Shown here one piece after another: positions 40,394-48,193 of a stretch of DNA of 50,067 bases (position 1 is its first letter; each line of letters begins with the position of its first letter). Below the pieces are notes generated by a model that saw only the letters and a list, made by a program, of their open reading frames with translations, was not told the origin of the DNA and made no database searches. A program made the translations under genes and the position numbers. The stretch is from Mycobacteriales bacterium (lineage in GTDB: Bacteria > Actinomycetota > Actinomycetes > JAFAQI01): positions 1 to 50,067 of the forward strand of contig DATJSI010000006.1 of NCBI GenBank assembly GCA_035504215.1, given 5' to 3'.

Positions 40394-41610
40394 GGCTGGT
40401 CAACCATCGCCGCGCTCAGCGGGTCGACGGTGAGCTCCACCTGCCAGTTGCGGGCGCCGCCGGCGCGCAGGAACGCGGCGACATCCGCGGGATCGGCAGA
40501 CGGAGGCGACCAGGCAAGGCGACGAACGAGGTCGGGTGCGAGCAGGTTCTCGACCGGTACGTCGTGGCGCTCGCTCAGCTCGGCGAGGGCGGCACGGGCG
40601 CGCGCAAGCCGGCCGGCGGCGACCGGATCGCGGTCCGGCCACCGGTTGGGCGGCGGCGGCCCGTCGCCGGGCACCGCGGGCCGCGGCAGCGCGGTCTCGG
40701 GCAGCTCGTAGGCGGCTGCGATCGTCGGCCACAGCTCGGTCACCAACCGCCGGGTCGAGCGGCCACCCCAGCCGGGGAGCCGGCCGAGCTCATCGATCGT
40801 CGGCGGCGCGGACGTGGCGGCCGCGATGATGGCGCTGTCCGGCAGGACCCGCCCGGGCGCGAGGTCGCGGGCACGGGCACGGTCGTCACGGGCCTGCCAG
40901 AGTGCGCGCACGATCGCGAGCTGGCGACGGGTGCGCAGCTTGTGCATTCCGCTGGTGCGTCGCCACGGGTCCGGTCTTGGCGGTGCCGGCACGGCGACAA
41001 GAATCGCCGCGAACTCCTCGCGCGCCCACTCGAGCTTGCCCTGCTCGCGCAGCTCGGCTTCCAGCGCGTCACGCAGGTCGATCAGGAGCTCGACGTCGAG
41101 CGCGGCGTATCGCAGCCAGGGCTCGGGCAGCGGCCGGCGCGACCAGTCGGCCGCGGAGTGCTCCTTGGCCAGCGCCCGGCCGAGCAGCACTTCGGCCATC
41201 GTGGCGAGGCCGACGCGCTCGAAGCCGGCGAGGCGCGCGGCCAGCTCGGTGTCGAACAACCGCGACGGCGCCAGCCCGACCTCGCGCAGGGACGGAAGGT
41301 CCTGCGACGCCGCATGCAGGACCCACTCCACGTCGGCGATCGCAGTGGACAGCGCAGTCAGGTCGTCGAGGGCCACCGGGTCGATGAGGACGGTGCCATG
41401 GGGTTCGCGGCGCAGCTGGACGAGGTAGGCACGCTGGCCGTAGCGATAGCCCGACGCTCGCTCGGCATCGACCGCGACCGGTCCGGTGCCGGCGGCGATG
41501 GCGGCGATGGCGGCCTCGAGATCGGCGGCGGTTTCGACGACCGGGGGTACACCGTCCCGGGGCTCGACGAGCGGAACCGCGGACGCCGGCTCGTCAGCGG
41601 TCTCGCTCAC
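40390..41610 (-). CDS. RNase D-like 3'-5' exonuclease with HRDC domain
   Basis: A 406-residue ribonuclease D-like protein. The DEDD exonuclease starts with VAVDAERASGYRY (Asp48, Glu50), has a middle WVLHAASQDLPSL motif and ends with RYAALDVELLIDLRDAL. An HRDC domain follows (SGMHKLRTRRQLAIVRALWQ). It trims 3' ends of stable RNAs. It corresponds to Rv2681 in gene order, normally next to dxs and DUF3000. GTG 41610 is chosen because TAGCGT lies 7 bases before it; the ATG two codons upstream is only 1 base from that element. Confidence 0.9.
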   Translation of the reverse strand: MSETADEPASAVPLVEPRDGVPPVVETAADLEAAIAAIAAGTGPVAVDAERASGYRYGQRAYLVQLRREPHGTVLIDPVALDDLTALSTAIADVEWVLHAASQDLPSLREVGLAPSRLFDTELAARLAGFERVGLATMAEVLLGRALAKEHSAADWSRRPLPEPWLRYAALDVELLIDLRDALEAELREQGKLEWAREEFAAILVAVPAPPRPDPWRRTSGMHKLRTRRQLAIVRALWQARDDRARARDLAPGRVLPDSAIIAAATSAPPTIDELGRLPGWGGRSTRRLVTELWPTIAAAYELPETALPRPAVPGDGPPPPNRWPDRDPVAAGRLARARAALAELSERHDVPVENLLAPDLVRRLAWSPPSADPADVAAFLRAGGARNWQVELTVDPLSAAMVDQP

Positions 41611-41617
41611 AGACATG

Positions 41618-41623
41618 ACGCTA
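41618..41623 (-). promoter_or_regulatory. Leaderless -10 element of the RNase D gene
   Basis: On the minus strand TAGCGT is followed by 7 bases and GTG 41610. This spacing excludes the ATG at 41616 as the usual leaderless start. Confidence 0.55.
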
Positions 41624-41647
41624 GTTGCTGAAGTGCGGAAACTGCGG

Positions 41648-42328
41648 TTAGCGGATCACTCCGGCGCGCATGGCCATCGCGACCATCTCGGCGCGGTCGC
41701 CGGTCCCCAGCTTGCGCGCGATGCGGGCGAGGTGGCTCTTGACCGTGAGCGCGGACAGGCCCAGCGCCTCACCGATCTCCTTGTTGGAGCGGCCGTCGGA
41801 CACCAGGTGCAGGACCTCGATCTCGCGGCCGGACAGCTCAGCGACTCCGTCCTGTTGCGGCCCGCCACGCAGGCCTGCAGCCAGCAGGGAGGCAACCGAC
41901 GGGTCGGCGTACACGCCACCGTCGAGGACCCGGCGGACGCCGTCGGCCACGACGAGGGGTGACGCGGACTTGAGCAGGTAGCCCTGGGCGCCGGCGACGA
42001 ACGCGGCCCGCACCGAGTACGGGTCGTCGGCCGCAGAGAGGACGACCAACCGCGGCCACCCGGCCGCTCGCAGGTCGCTCAGCAGGTCCAGTCCGGATCC
42101 GTCGGGCAGGCCGACGTCCAGCACGCACAGGTCACGGGTGCCACCGGCATGCGCGCGTGCGCGCGCTTCGGCGATGCTCGCCGCCTCGACGACGTCGCGG
42201 GCCCCCATCGCGGTCAGTCGGGCCACCATCGACTCGCGCACCAGCGGGTGGTCGTCGACCACCATGGCGGTAAAGCCGCCCGCGGGATCCGCGGCGGTGG
42301 TGGCAGCGCGCTCGGCGAGAGCTGACAC
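41648..42328 (-). CDS. NarL/LuxR-type response regulator
   Basis: A 226-residue two-component regulator. The receiver domain has AMVVDDHPLVRESMVARL (acidic pair at 25/26), the phospho-acceptor Asp71 in CVLDVGLPDGSG and Lys120 in GYLLKSAS. The LuxR HTH is at about residues 160-226 (ELSGREIEVLHLVSDGRSNKEIGEALGLSALTVKSHL). The frame is open upstream, but GTG 42328 has an AGGAGG-type site 5-6 bases before it. It is divergent from the protease-sensor-kinase operon, and the HisKA_3-type kinase at 45582 is of the class that partners NarL regulators. Confidence 0.9.
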   Translation of the reverse strand: MSALAERAATTAADPAGGFTAMVVDDHPLVRESMVARLTAMGARDVVEAASIAEARARAHAGGTRDLCVLDVGLPDGSGLDLLSDLRAAGWPRLVVLSAADDPYSVRAAFVAGAQGYLLKSASPLVVADGVRRVLDGGVYADPSVASLLAAGLRGGPQQDGVAELSGREIEVLHLVSDGRSNKEIGEALGLSALTVKSHLARIARKLGTGDRAEMVAMAMRAGVIR

Positions 42329-42601
42329 CGAGTCCTCCTCCGTCTTGGCCGTCTGTTGGGCGGCGCCAAGTTTCAGCATCTGGAGCATTCTTCGGTCGGC
42401 AGTAACGGTTCCTGTAGCCCGGCAGGGGTAGTCGTTGCTCCGTACGGCCGAATTCGGGCCGATCGCCGGCCCGCGGGCGAACCGCCCGGGCGGGATTGCT
42501 CCAAATGGGGGATTGGGCGCGGCGGAACCCAAGTACGGGTCTGAGTCTGCCGACAGATTTTGTGAGCGTGGGAACGAGTCCACGCCGGGTCGGGAGGACG
42601 C
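42329..42601. promoter_or_regulatory. Divergent regulatory region between the response regulator and the protease operon
   Basis: This 273-base gap is the longest without a gene. It must hold both promoters. It contains an inverted repeat CGGGCC-N7-GGCCCG (42455-42473) and a further GC-rich palindromic stretch just after it (to about 42494), which could be regulator sites. No confident -10 can be assigned on either strand. AT content is higher near 42500-42570, on the protease side. I see no riboswitch or RNA gene. Confidence 0.45.
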
Positions 42602-44179
42602 GTGTTCGTGCACCGATGGAGGTGGGCGCTCACCGCGCTGGCCCTGGGCATCGCCGCACCACTGATGGCGACCGGCGGCGCGAGCGCCGCATCCGCCGTT
42701 TCCGCTGCTTCGCCGAGCCGAGCGGGCGGCCCGTTGGTGCACGCGATCGTCACCGTCCGGCCGGGCACGAGAATGCCGCTCGCCGTCCCGGGTGGGCGCG
42801 TGCTCGACACGCTCTCGGCGGTGCACGCCGAATACGTCGCCGCGCCGCGCGCCGCATTGACCGGCCTCGCCGCCAACCCGGCGGTTGCCGGGGTGTCGCC
42901 GGACTGGCACGGACACGTGATGGGTTTGCGCCACTTCCATGGGGGTCGGGGCGGGCGTGACTGGTCGAACCCGAAAGACAGCGTGCTTGCCGCCCAGTCG
43001 GTCGGCGGCGACGCCGGCCAGCCTGGCGTCGGAGCCGGAGTGAACATCGCGCTGCTCGACACCGGGGTCAACGACACTCCGGCGATCAACCGGGCCTCCG
43101 GCCGGCTGGTCGACGGCATCGACCTTTCTCATCTGTCCGCCGGCGGCGCGCCCGCGACCACCGGCCCGTTCACCGACGGTTACGGTCACGGCACGTTCCT
43201 CGCGTCCCTGATCGCGGGCGGGCCGGTCCCGGGCTCGGACGGCTTGGGCTTGGGCGTCGCTCCCGCGGCGCACGTCGTGGTCGTCAAGGTGGCGAACGCG
43301 CAGGGGCAGACCACGCTGCTGCAGGTGCTGGCCGGGCTGAACTGGGTGGCGACGCACGCCCACTCGATCCAGATCGTGAACCTGTCCCTCGCGGTGCAGC
43401 GCCCGACCTTCCCGGCGTACGGCGCCGACCCGCTGAACTGGGCGGTCGAGGCGGTCCGGTCCGCGGGTGTCCTCGTCGTCGCCGCAGTGGGCAACACCCC
43501 CGGCCAGGTCGGCGACCCGGGTCTCGACCCGCAGGCGCTGACCGTCGGGGCGCTGGACTCGACGGGATCGCAGCCGCGGGTCGCATCCTTCTCCGGTAGC
43601 GGCGTCGTCGACGGCGTGACGAAGCCCGATGTCGTCGCGGCCGGCGTGCAGGTGCTCGGCGAGATGACCGGCAACACCCTGATCGCCAAGGAGAACCCGG
43701 GCGCGTGGCAGTCGGACGGCCTGTTCCGCGGCTCCGGCACGAGCGAGGCGACAGCGATCACGACCGGCGTCGCTGCGGCGTACCTCGCGCAACATCCGGG
43801 CAGCACGCCGTTGCAGGTCAAGACCGCGTTGCGGACCAGCGCCCGACCGCTGTGCAGCTGGGCCGCCGGAGCGGGCGCGGTGTCGATGTCGTGGACAACC
43901 GTGCACGCATCCTGTGGCGATGGCTGGCACCGCTGGGGCACGCCGTCGTGGGACCCGACCGGTGAGGCCCGCTTCGACGCCGCGGAATGGCTGCGTAACT
44001 CCTGGCTGCACGGTGCCTGGGTGCCGTGGATGGCCTCGTCCTGGTCCGCCTCCTCGTGGTCCGCTTCTTCCTGGTCGGCCAGCTCCTGGTCCGCCTCTTC
44101 GTGGTCCGCTTCCTCGTGGTCGGCGTCTTCCTGGTCGGCGAGCTCCTGGTCGGATGAGAGCTGGGGGCCGGCACCGTGA
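42602..44179 (+). CDS. Secreted S8 (subtilisin-like) serine protease with C-terminal ASSWS repeats
   Basis: A 525-residue exported protease. The signal peptide covers about residues 1-30. A propeptide-like region follows to ~115. The catalytic domain has Asp153 (ALLDTGVND), His196 (GYGHGTFLASLIAG), oxyanion Asn298 (VAAVGNTP) and Ser381 (RGSGTSEATAITTG). After about residue 440 comes a Trp-rich linker and then eight tandem ASSWS units (478-517), ending DESWGPAP. GGGAGG lies 4 bases before GTG 42602. Its stop overlaps the next gene (GTGA), which links it to the sensor and kinase. The repeats may be a binding, wall-anchoring or signalling tail. Confidence 0.9.
   Translation: MFVHRWRWALTALALGIAAPLMATGGASAASAVSAASPSRAGGPLVHAIVTVRPGTRMPLAVPGGRVLDTLSAVHAEYVAAPRAALTGLAANPAVAGVSPDWHGHVMGLRHFHGGRGGRDWSNPKDSVLAAQSVGGDAGQPGVGAGVNIALLDTGVNDTPAINRASGRLVDGIDLSHLSAGGAPATTGPFTDGYGHGTFLASLIAGGPVPGSDGLGLGVAPAAHVVVVKVANAQGQTTLLQVLAGLNWVATHAHSIQIVNLSLAVQRPTFPAYGADPLNWAVEAVRSAGVLVVAAVGNTPGQVGDPGLDPQALTVGALDSTGSQPRVASFSGSGVVDGVTKPDVVAAGVQVLGEMTGNTLIAKENPGAWQSDGLFRGSGTSEATAITTGVAAAYLAQHPGSTPLQVKTALRTSARPLCSWAAGAGAVSMSWTTVHASCGDGWHRWGTPSWDPTGEARFDAAEWLRNSWLHGAWVPWMASSWSASSWSASSWSASSWSASSWSASSWSASSWSASSWSDESWGPAP
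44033..44152 (+). repeat. Eight tandem 15-base units encoding ASSWS
   Basis: Eight consecutive 15-base units each encode Ala-Ser-Ser-Trp-Ser. The Ser and Ala codons differ between units (TCG, TCC, TCT, AGC; GCC, GCT, GCG), so the protein repeat is exact while the DNA repeat is not. This indicates that the peptide sequence has been kept by selection rather than by a recent duplication. Confidence 0.95.
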
Positions 44180-45585
44180 GCCCCGCCGCCCGAGTACGCC
44201 TGCTCGCCGTCACCGCGATCGTGGTGACGGCTGTCGCTGCCGGCATCAACGGCTGGGGTCACCCGTCGTGGTACGCCGTACCGGTTCTGACCGTCGTCGT
44301 CTGCGCCGCGGAGACCGCGGTCGTGCACCTGTCCTTCGGCCGGCAGCGGTGGACGTTCAGCCTGACCGAGGCGGCCATCGCGGTCGCGTTCGTGCACTCG
44401 CCCCGGGCCTGGACGGTGTTGTCCGTGACGGCGGGCGTCCTGGTCGCGCAGATGGTCCGCCGGCAGGAGCCGCTGAAGGTGCTCTTCAACGTCGCGCAGT
44501 TCGCGGCGGCGACGGCGCTCGGTGCGGGCTTCGCCGCGCTGGTGGGCGCGGGCGTGCCCGGAGCGATCGGCGGGATGGGCATCTTCTGGTTCGTCAACAA
44601 CCTGCTCATTGCTGCGGCGATGTCGATGATGACCGACCAGAGGCTGCGCTCCCTGCTCTGGGCGAGCGCGCCGCTGGCCTCGATCCACTCGGTCGGCACG
44701 TCCGGCATCGGCATCCTGGCGGCGTGGCTGGCGGCCAACGCACCGCTCGGCCTGCTCGCGCTCGTCATTCCCTTGCTGCTGCTGTGGATCTCCTACGACG
44801 AGCAGACCACGGCGGCGGCCGAGGCACAGCTGTACGCCGAGCTGGCCCGGCTCCAGGAGCGCGCCAGTGGACGGTCGGTCGACGTGTCGGCGCGGGTCGT
44901 GCTGACCGCGGCCGCGCGATTGTTCAGCAGCGACGACGTCGAGATGGTGCTGCTCGCCGAGGACGGCCCGGTGCGCTACGCCGGCAATGTCGACGGTGTC
45001 GTCCGCCAGCGGGTGGATCCGGAGGCGCTGGACGTTCCGTGGGTGCTGCGCGCGCTCGGTGAGCGCGGCGCGGTCACCGGCAGCGACGAAGGCCGGCCCT
45101 GGTGCGCGACCGTCCTCGGCGGTCACGAGGCTCCGCTCGCGGTGCTGGTCGCCCGGCGACCGGTGGGGGGCTCGAGCTTCGGCCGCCGCGAGATGATGCT
45201 CGCCGAGGTGCTCGTGCAGCAGGCCGAGTCGTGGCTGTCGATCGCCGAGCTCGCCGCCTCGCGCGACGAAGCGCTCGCGCAAGCCGAGGCGGCGGAAGGC
45301 ACGACCCGCGCGCTCGGTGACCTCGGGGCGGACACGGCGCCATCGCTCGTGGTCCTGCGGGAGTCGGCGAACCGGCTGGCCCGGCTGGCCGCCACCGAGG
45401 GTCCCGCGTCGGTGCACGAGATCGTTGACGAGCTGTACGCCGTGGAGCGGGCGGTCGCCTCGCTGCTCGGCGCGATCGCGCTTGCCGCCGAGCCGGATCT
45501 CGCCAGGTTCGCCGTCGACGACGACTCGATGTCGATGCAGGGCCGCTCCGCGGAGTGGACCACCACGGGCGTGCTGGCGTCATGA
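44176..45585 (+). CDS. Polytopic membrane sensor with GAF-like domain and no output domain
   Basis: A 469-residue protein. About seven or eight membrane segments fill residues 5-210, with LFNVAQFAAATALGAGFAALVG and FWFVNNLLIAAAMSMM; this resembles N-terminal sensor modules of actinobacterial GGDEF and HD-GYP proteins. A coiled linker (TTAAAEAQLYAELARLQERA) leads to a GAF-like region at about 225-350 (VLTAAARLFSSDDVEMVLLAEDG, REMMLAEVLVQQAESWLSIAELA). The last ~115 residues are helical with no GGDEF, HD, kinase or phosphatase motif. GTG 44176 overlaps the protease stop, and its own stop overlaps the kinase start. It may sense a signal for the kinase. Confidence 0.75.
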   Translation: MSPAARVRLLAVTAIVVTAVAAGINGWGHPSWYAVPVLTVVVCAAETAVVHLSFGRQRWTFSLTEAAIAVAFVHSPRAWTVLSVTAGVLVAQMVRRQEPLKVLFNVAQFAAATALGAGFAALVGAGVPGAIGGMGIFWFVNNLLIAAAMSMMTDQRLRSLLWASAPLASIHSVGTSGIGILAAWLAANAPLGLLALVIPLLLLWISYDEQTTAAAEAQLYAELARLQERASGRSVDVSARVVLTAAARLFSSDDVEMVLLAEDGPVRYAGNVDGVVRQRVDPEALDVPWVLRALGERGAVTGSDEGRPWCATVLGGHEAPLAVLVARRPVGGSSFGRREMMLAEVLVQQAESWLSIAELAASRDEALAQAEAAEGTTRALGDLGADTAPSLVVLRESANRLARLAATEGPASVHEIVDELYAVERAVASLLGAIALAAEPDLARFAVDDDSMSMQGRSAEWTTTGVLAS

Positions 45586-46601
45586 AGCTGATGCGGGGTC
45601 GGGTCGCGCCACTTGCGGTGGTGGTGTTCGTGCTCGCCTTCGCCGCCGGCTGCGCGGTCGTCGCGGCGTCCGCCTCGCTGCTGCGGGCCACCGGCCACGT
45701 CGAGGTGCCGATGTGGCAGGCGCTGATCGCCGGTGCTCCCGCCTCGCTCGTCATCGCGACGATCGCGATGCTCGCGAACGTGCAGGCGTCGCGCGCGATG
45801 CAACGGATCCAGTCCCGTGCCCGCACGGTGGAGGCCCTGCAGCGGAGGGTGCGGATCGCCGACGAGGTCGCCGAGCGGCACCGCCGTAGCGCAGAGACGG
45901 CCAGCGCCGGGATGTTCGAGCTGCTCTCCGGCCTGGTCGCGGCCGAGGAAGGTGCGCGCGGTCAGCTCGCTGCCGAGCTCCATGACACCGTCGCGCAGTC
46001 GCTCACCACCGCGCAGGTGTTGCTCAACGACGAGGACATGGTCAGCATCCGGCGCGCGCGCGACATGATCAGCGAGGCCGAGGAGCAGGTCCGCGCGGTG
46101 ATGGCGCGCACCCGGCCGCCGGCGCTGCGCGAAGGTGATCTAGCCCGTGCGGTCTCGAGCCTTCGCGACGACCTGCGCAACCGCTACGGCCTCGAGGTCG
46201 ATCTGTCCTGGCCGGCGGAGGCGTACCCGTTGCCATTGGTGACCGCGGTGACGACGTACCGGTTCTTCCAGGAGGGCCTGCTGAACGTCGTGAAGCACGC
46301 CGACGTCGATGCCGCGCGGGCGCAGCTGTGGGTCGACGACGACTGGGTCGTCGCGACCGTCGTCGACGGGGGTATGGGCTTCGACCCGGCGACCGTCCAC
46401 TCCGAGGGCGGCCGGCATGTCGGCCTCGGCCTGCTGCGCGAGCGGGCCCGCCTGGTGGGTGGCTCGCTGGATGTGTCGTCCACGCCGGTGCGCGGCACGA
46501 CGCTGACGTTGCGGCTGCCACGTGCGGGCAGCGGGGCCAATGGCGTGATGCCGGTGAAGGCGACGCTCCCGCCGATCGGGGTTACCGAGCGCGTCGGATG
46601 A
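45582..46601 (+). CDS. Membrane sensor histidine kinase (HisKA_3 type)
   Basis: A 339-residue kinase. Two membrane segments (about residues 9-34 and 46-66) flank a short ~12-residue loop, too small for an external sensor domain. A coiled coil follows. The dimerisation/phospho-acceptor helix is RGQLAAELHDTVAQSL with His134. The ATPase domain has the N box FFQEGLLNVVKHA (Asn234), the G1 box VVDGGMGFDP (Asp261) and G2 HVGLGLLRERARLVGG. It is the class that pairs with NarL/LuxR regulators, one of which is divergent from this operon. ATG 45582 overlaps the sensor stop (ATGA). With almost no sensor of its own, it probably relies on the upstream membrane protein. Confidence 0.9.
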   Translation: MKLMRGRVAPLAVVVFVLAFAAGCAVVAASASLLRATGHVEVPMWQALIAGAPASLVIATIAMLANVQASRAMQRIQSRARTVEALQRRVRIADEVAERHRRSAETASAGMFELLSGLVAAEEGARGQLAAELHDTVAQSLTTAQVLLNDEDMVSIRRARDMISEAEEQVRAVMARTRPPALREGDLARAVSSLRDDLRNRYGLEVDLSWPAEAYPLPLVTAVTTYRFFQEGLLNVVKHADVDAARAQLWVDDDWVVATVVDGGMGFDPATVHSEGGRHVGLGLLRERARLVGGSLDVSSTPVRGTTLTLRLPRAGSGANGVMPVKATLPPIGVTERVG

Positions 46602-47169
46602 GCCGCTTGGGCATGGCCACGACCCCGGGTGGGATCGGCGGCAGCCCGGCGGCCAGGCACAGCACCTCGCCGAACGCCACCAGGTGCGGTCCCAGGTCGC
46701 CGTTCGGCGACCAGGACGCTCGGATCTCGACGTCACTCGCAACCGGCTGATCCGTGAGCGCGCCGAACCGCTCCGAGGTGGTGCGCGTGACGGTGCCGCC
46801 CTCGGCGGTGTAGACCGCACCGGCCGCGTCCAGGGCCTCGATCAGCCAGCTCCAGCCGACGCCGGCGAGCATCGGGTCGCTGGCGATCTCGGGGTCGACC
46901 GCGGCCTGGACGTAGGCCACGCAGCGGGTGTCGCCGGCCCACACCTCTTGGCCGTCAGGGTCGTGGAGCACCACGAGCCGGCCCTCGGCGAGCTCCTCGT
47001 CGCCCGAGACGGCGGTTGCCTGCAGCGCGACGGCGTACGGCGCCAGCCGCTGCGGGGCGGGCAGCTCGTGGACGACGATCTCCGGGCGGAGCTCCACGCC
47101 GGTGAGACCGGCCAGCGCCTGGCGAAAGGCAGGCGGCAGGTCGGCCGGGGCGGACAGTTCCACCGACAC
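46582..47169 (-). CDS. DUF3000 family protein
   Basis: A 195-residue protein of the actinobacterial DUF3000 family (Rv2680 type), recognised by its place before hemE and by LPPAFRQALAGLTGVELRPEI, GWSWLIEALDAAGA and SFxxNGDLGPHL-like SWSPNGDLGPHLVAFGEVLC. There are no catalytic motifs or membrane helices, and its function is unknown. GTG 47169 follows a leaderless promoter by 6 bases. Its 3' end overlaps the convergent kinase gene by 20 bases. Confidence 0.9.
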   Translation of the reverse strand: MSVELSAPADLPPAFRQALAGLTGVELRPEIVVHELPAPQRLAPYAVALQATAVSGDEELAEGRLVVLHDPDGQEVWAGDTRCVAYVQAAVDPEIASDPMLAGVGWSWLIEALDAAGAVYTAEGGTVTRTTSERFGALTDQPVASDVEIRASWSPNGDLGPHLVAFGEVLCLAAGLPPIPPGVVAMPKRLIRRAR

Positions 47170-47175
47170 CCGGCC

Positions 47176-47181
47176 ACTGTA
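47176..47181 (-). promoter_or_regulatory. Leaderless -10 element of the DUF3000 gene
   Basis: On the minus strand TACAGT is followed by 6 bases and GTG 47169. Confidence 0.55.
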
Positions 47182-47285
47182 AGCGCCAAGATCCCGGTGA
47201 TCCTCGCGACACGCGAATCGCGGTGGCGAACCGTGGTTGCTGCCGGCGCCCGCGGTTCACGGCGGCCGATCCATGGCGCCGGCAC

Positions 47286-47291
47286 TAGCCT
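47286..47291 (+). promoter_or_regulatory. Leaderless -10 element of the EamA transporter
   Basis: TAGCCT is followed by 8 bases and GTG 47300. It excludes the longer in-frame start at 47237, whose extra residues are not hydrophobic. Confidence 0.5.
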
Positions 47292-47299
47292 GGCCCGTC

Positions 47300-48157
47300 G
47301 TGGCCACCCTCCTCGCGCTGCTCTCGAGCGGCCTGTGGGGGACCGCAGACTTCCTGGGTGGCACCGCCAGCCGACGGTTGCCGCTGATCGCCGTCGTAGG
47401 GGTCAGCCAGGCCGTCGGGGCCCTCGGCATGCTGATCGCCGCGGTCCTGACCGGTGCGCTCGACGCCTCACCCGGGTACGTCGGTTGGGCCGTGCTGGGC
47501 GCGCTCAGCGGGACCGGTGGCCTGCTCGCGTTCTACGAGGCGCTGGCCACCGGAACGATGGGCGTGGTCGCCCCGATCGCCGCTCTCGGCGTCGTCGTAC
47601 CGGTCGCCGTGGGCATCGCGCAGGGAGACCGGCCCAACGCGGTCCAGGCGATCGGCGTCGTCGTCGCGATCGCGGGCGTCGTGCTGGCGAGCGGGCCGGA
47701 GCTTCGGAACGAGGACGTCGAGCGCCGCCGCGCGGCGCGCCCGCTGCTGCTCGCGGTGGTCGCGGCCGCCGGCTTCGGCGTGGTGTTCGTCTGCGTCGAC
47801 CACGGCGCCCGGACGAGCACGATCATGATGCTGTTCTCGATGCGGGCCATCTCGGTCGCGCTGTTCACGGGCTATGCGCTCGCGACCGGGTGGAAGCGGC
47901 AGATGGCGATCACCGCGGCTGATCTGCCGTTGCTGGCGATGGTCGGCATCTTCGACGTGAGCGCGAACGCGACGTTCGCGTACGCGACCCAGCACGGTCT
48001 GCTCTCGCTGGTCGCGGTGCTGTCGTCGCTGTATCCCGCGGTCACGGTCATCCTCGCTCGCTTCGTCCACTCCGAACGGCTGAAACCGGTGCAGCTCAGT
48101 GGTGTCGTCGCCGCGCTGGCCGGCGTGGTGTTGATCGCGTCGACCGGCACCGGCTGA
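47300..48157 (+). CDS. EamA/DMT-superfamily transporter
   Basis: A 285-residue membrane protein with about ten hydrophobic segments in two EamA repeats. The first begins ATLLALLSSGLWGTADFLGG and the second about residue 150. Glycine-rich helix ends such as GVVVPVAVGIAQGD and the final LKPVQLSGVVAALAGVVLIAS are typical of the drug/metabolite transporter family. Export of a small metabolite is likely; the substrate is unknown. It takes the place held by echA in the M. tuberculosis order (between DUF3000 and hemE). Confidence 0.88.
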   Translation: MATLLALLSSGLWGTADFLGGTASRRLPLIAVVGVSQAVGALGMLIAAVLTGALDASPGYVGWAVLGALSGTGGLLAFYEALATGTMGVVAPIAALGVVVPVAVGIAQGDRPNAVQAIGVVVAIAGVVLASGPELRNEDVERRRAARPLLLAVVAAAGFGVVFVCVDHGARTSTIMMLFSMRAISVALFTGYALATGWKRQMAITAADLPLLAMVGIFDVSANATFAYATQHGLLSLVAVLSSLYPAVTVILARFVHSERLKPVQLSGVVAALAGVVLIASTGTG

Positions 48158-48193
48158 CGATGGCCGGCGCGAGCTGCGTGACACGATCGAGAC

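Noticed and set aside
42455-42494. GC-rich palindromes considered as a terminator or riboswitch
   Set aside because: No T-run follows, no known riboswitch core is seen, and they lie between two divergent genes.
43186-45417. Minus-strand frame of 743 codons opposite the protease and sensor genes
   Set aside because: No recognisable domain; a repeat-derived Asp/Glu stretch is just the antisense of the ASSWS codons.
47237-47299. Upstream ATG extending the EamA transporter
   Set aside because: The added residues are not membrane-like and the -10 element lies inside this stretch, so GTG 47300 is favoured.
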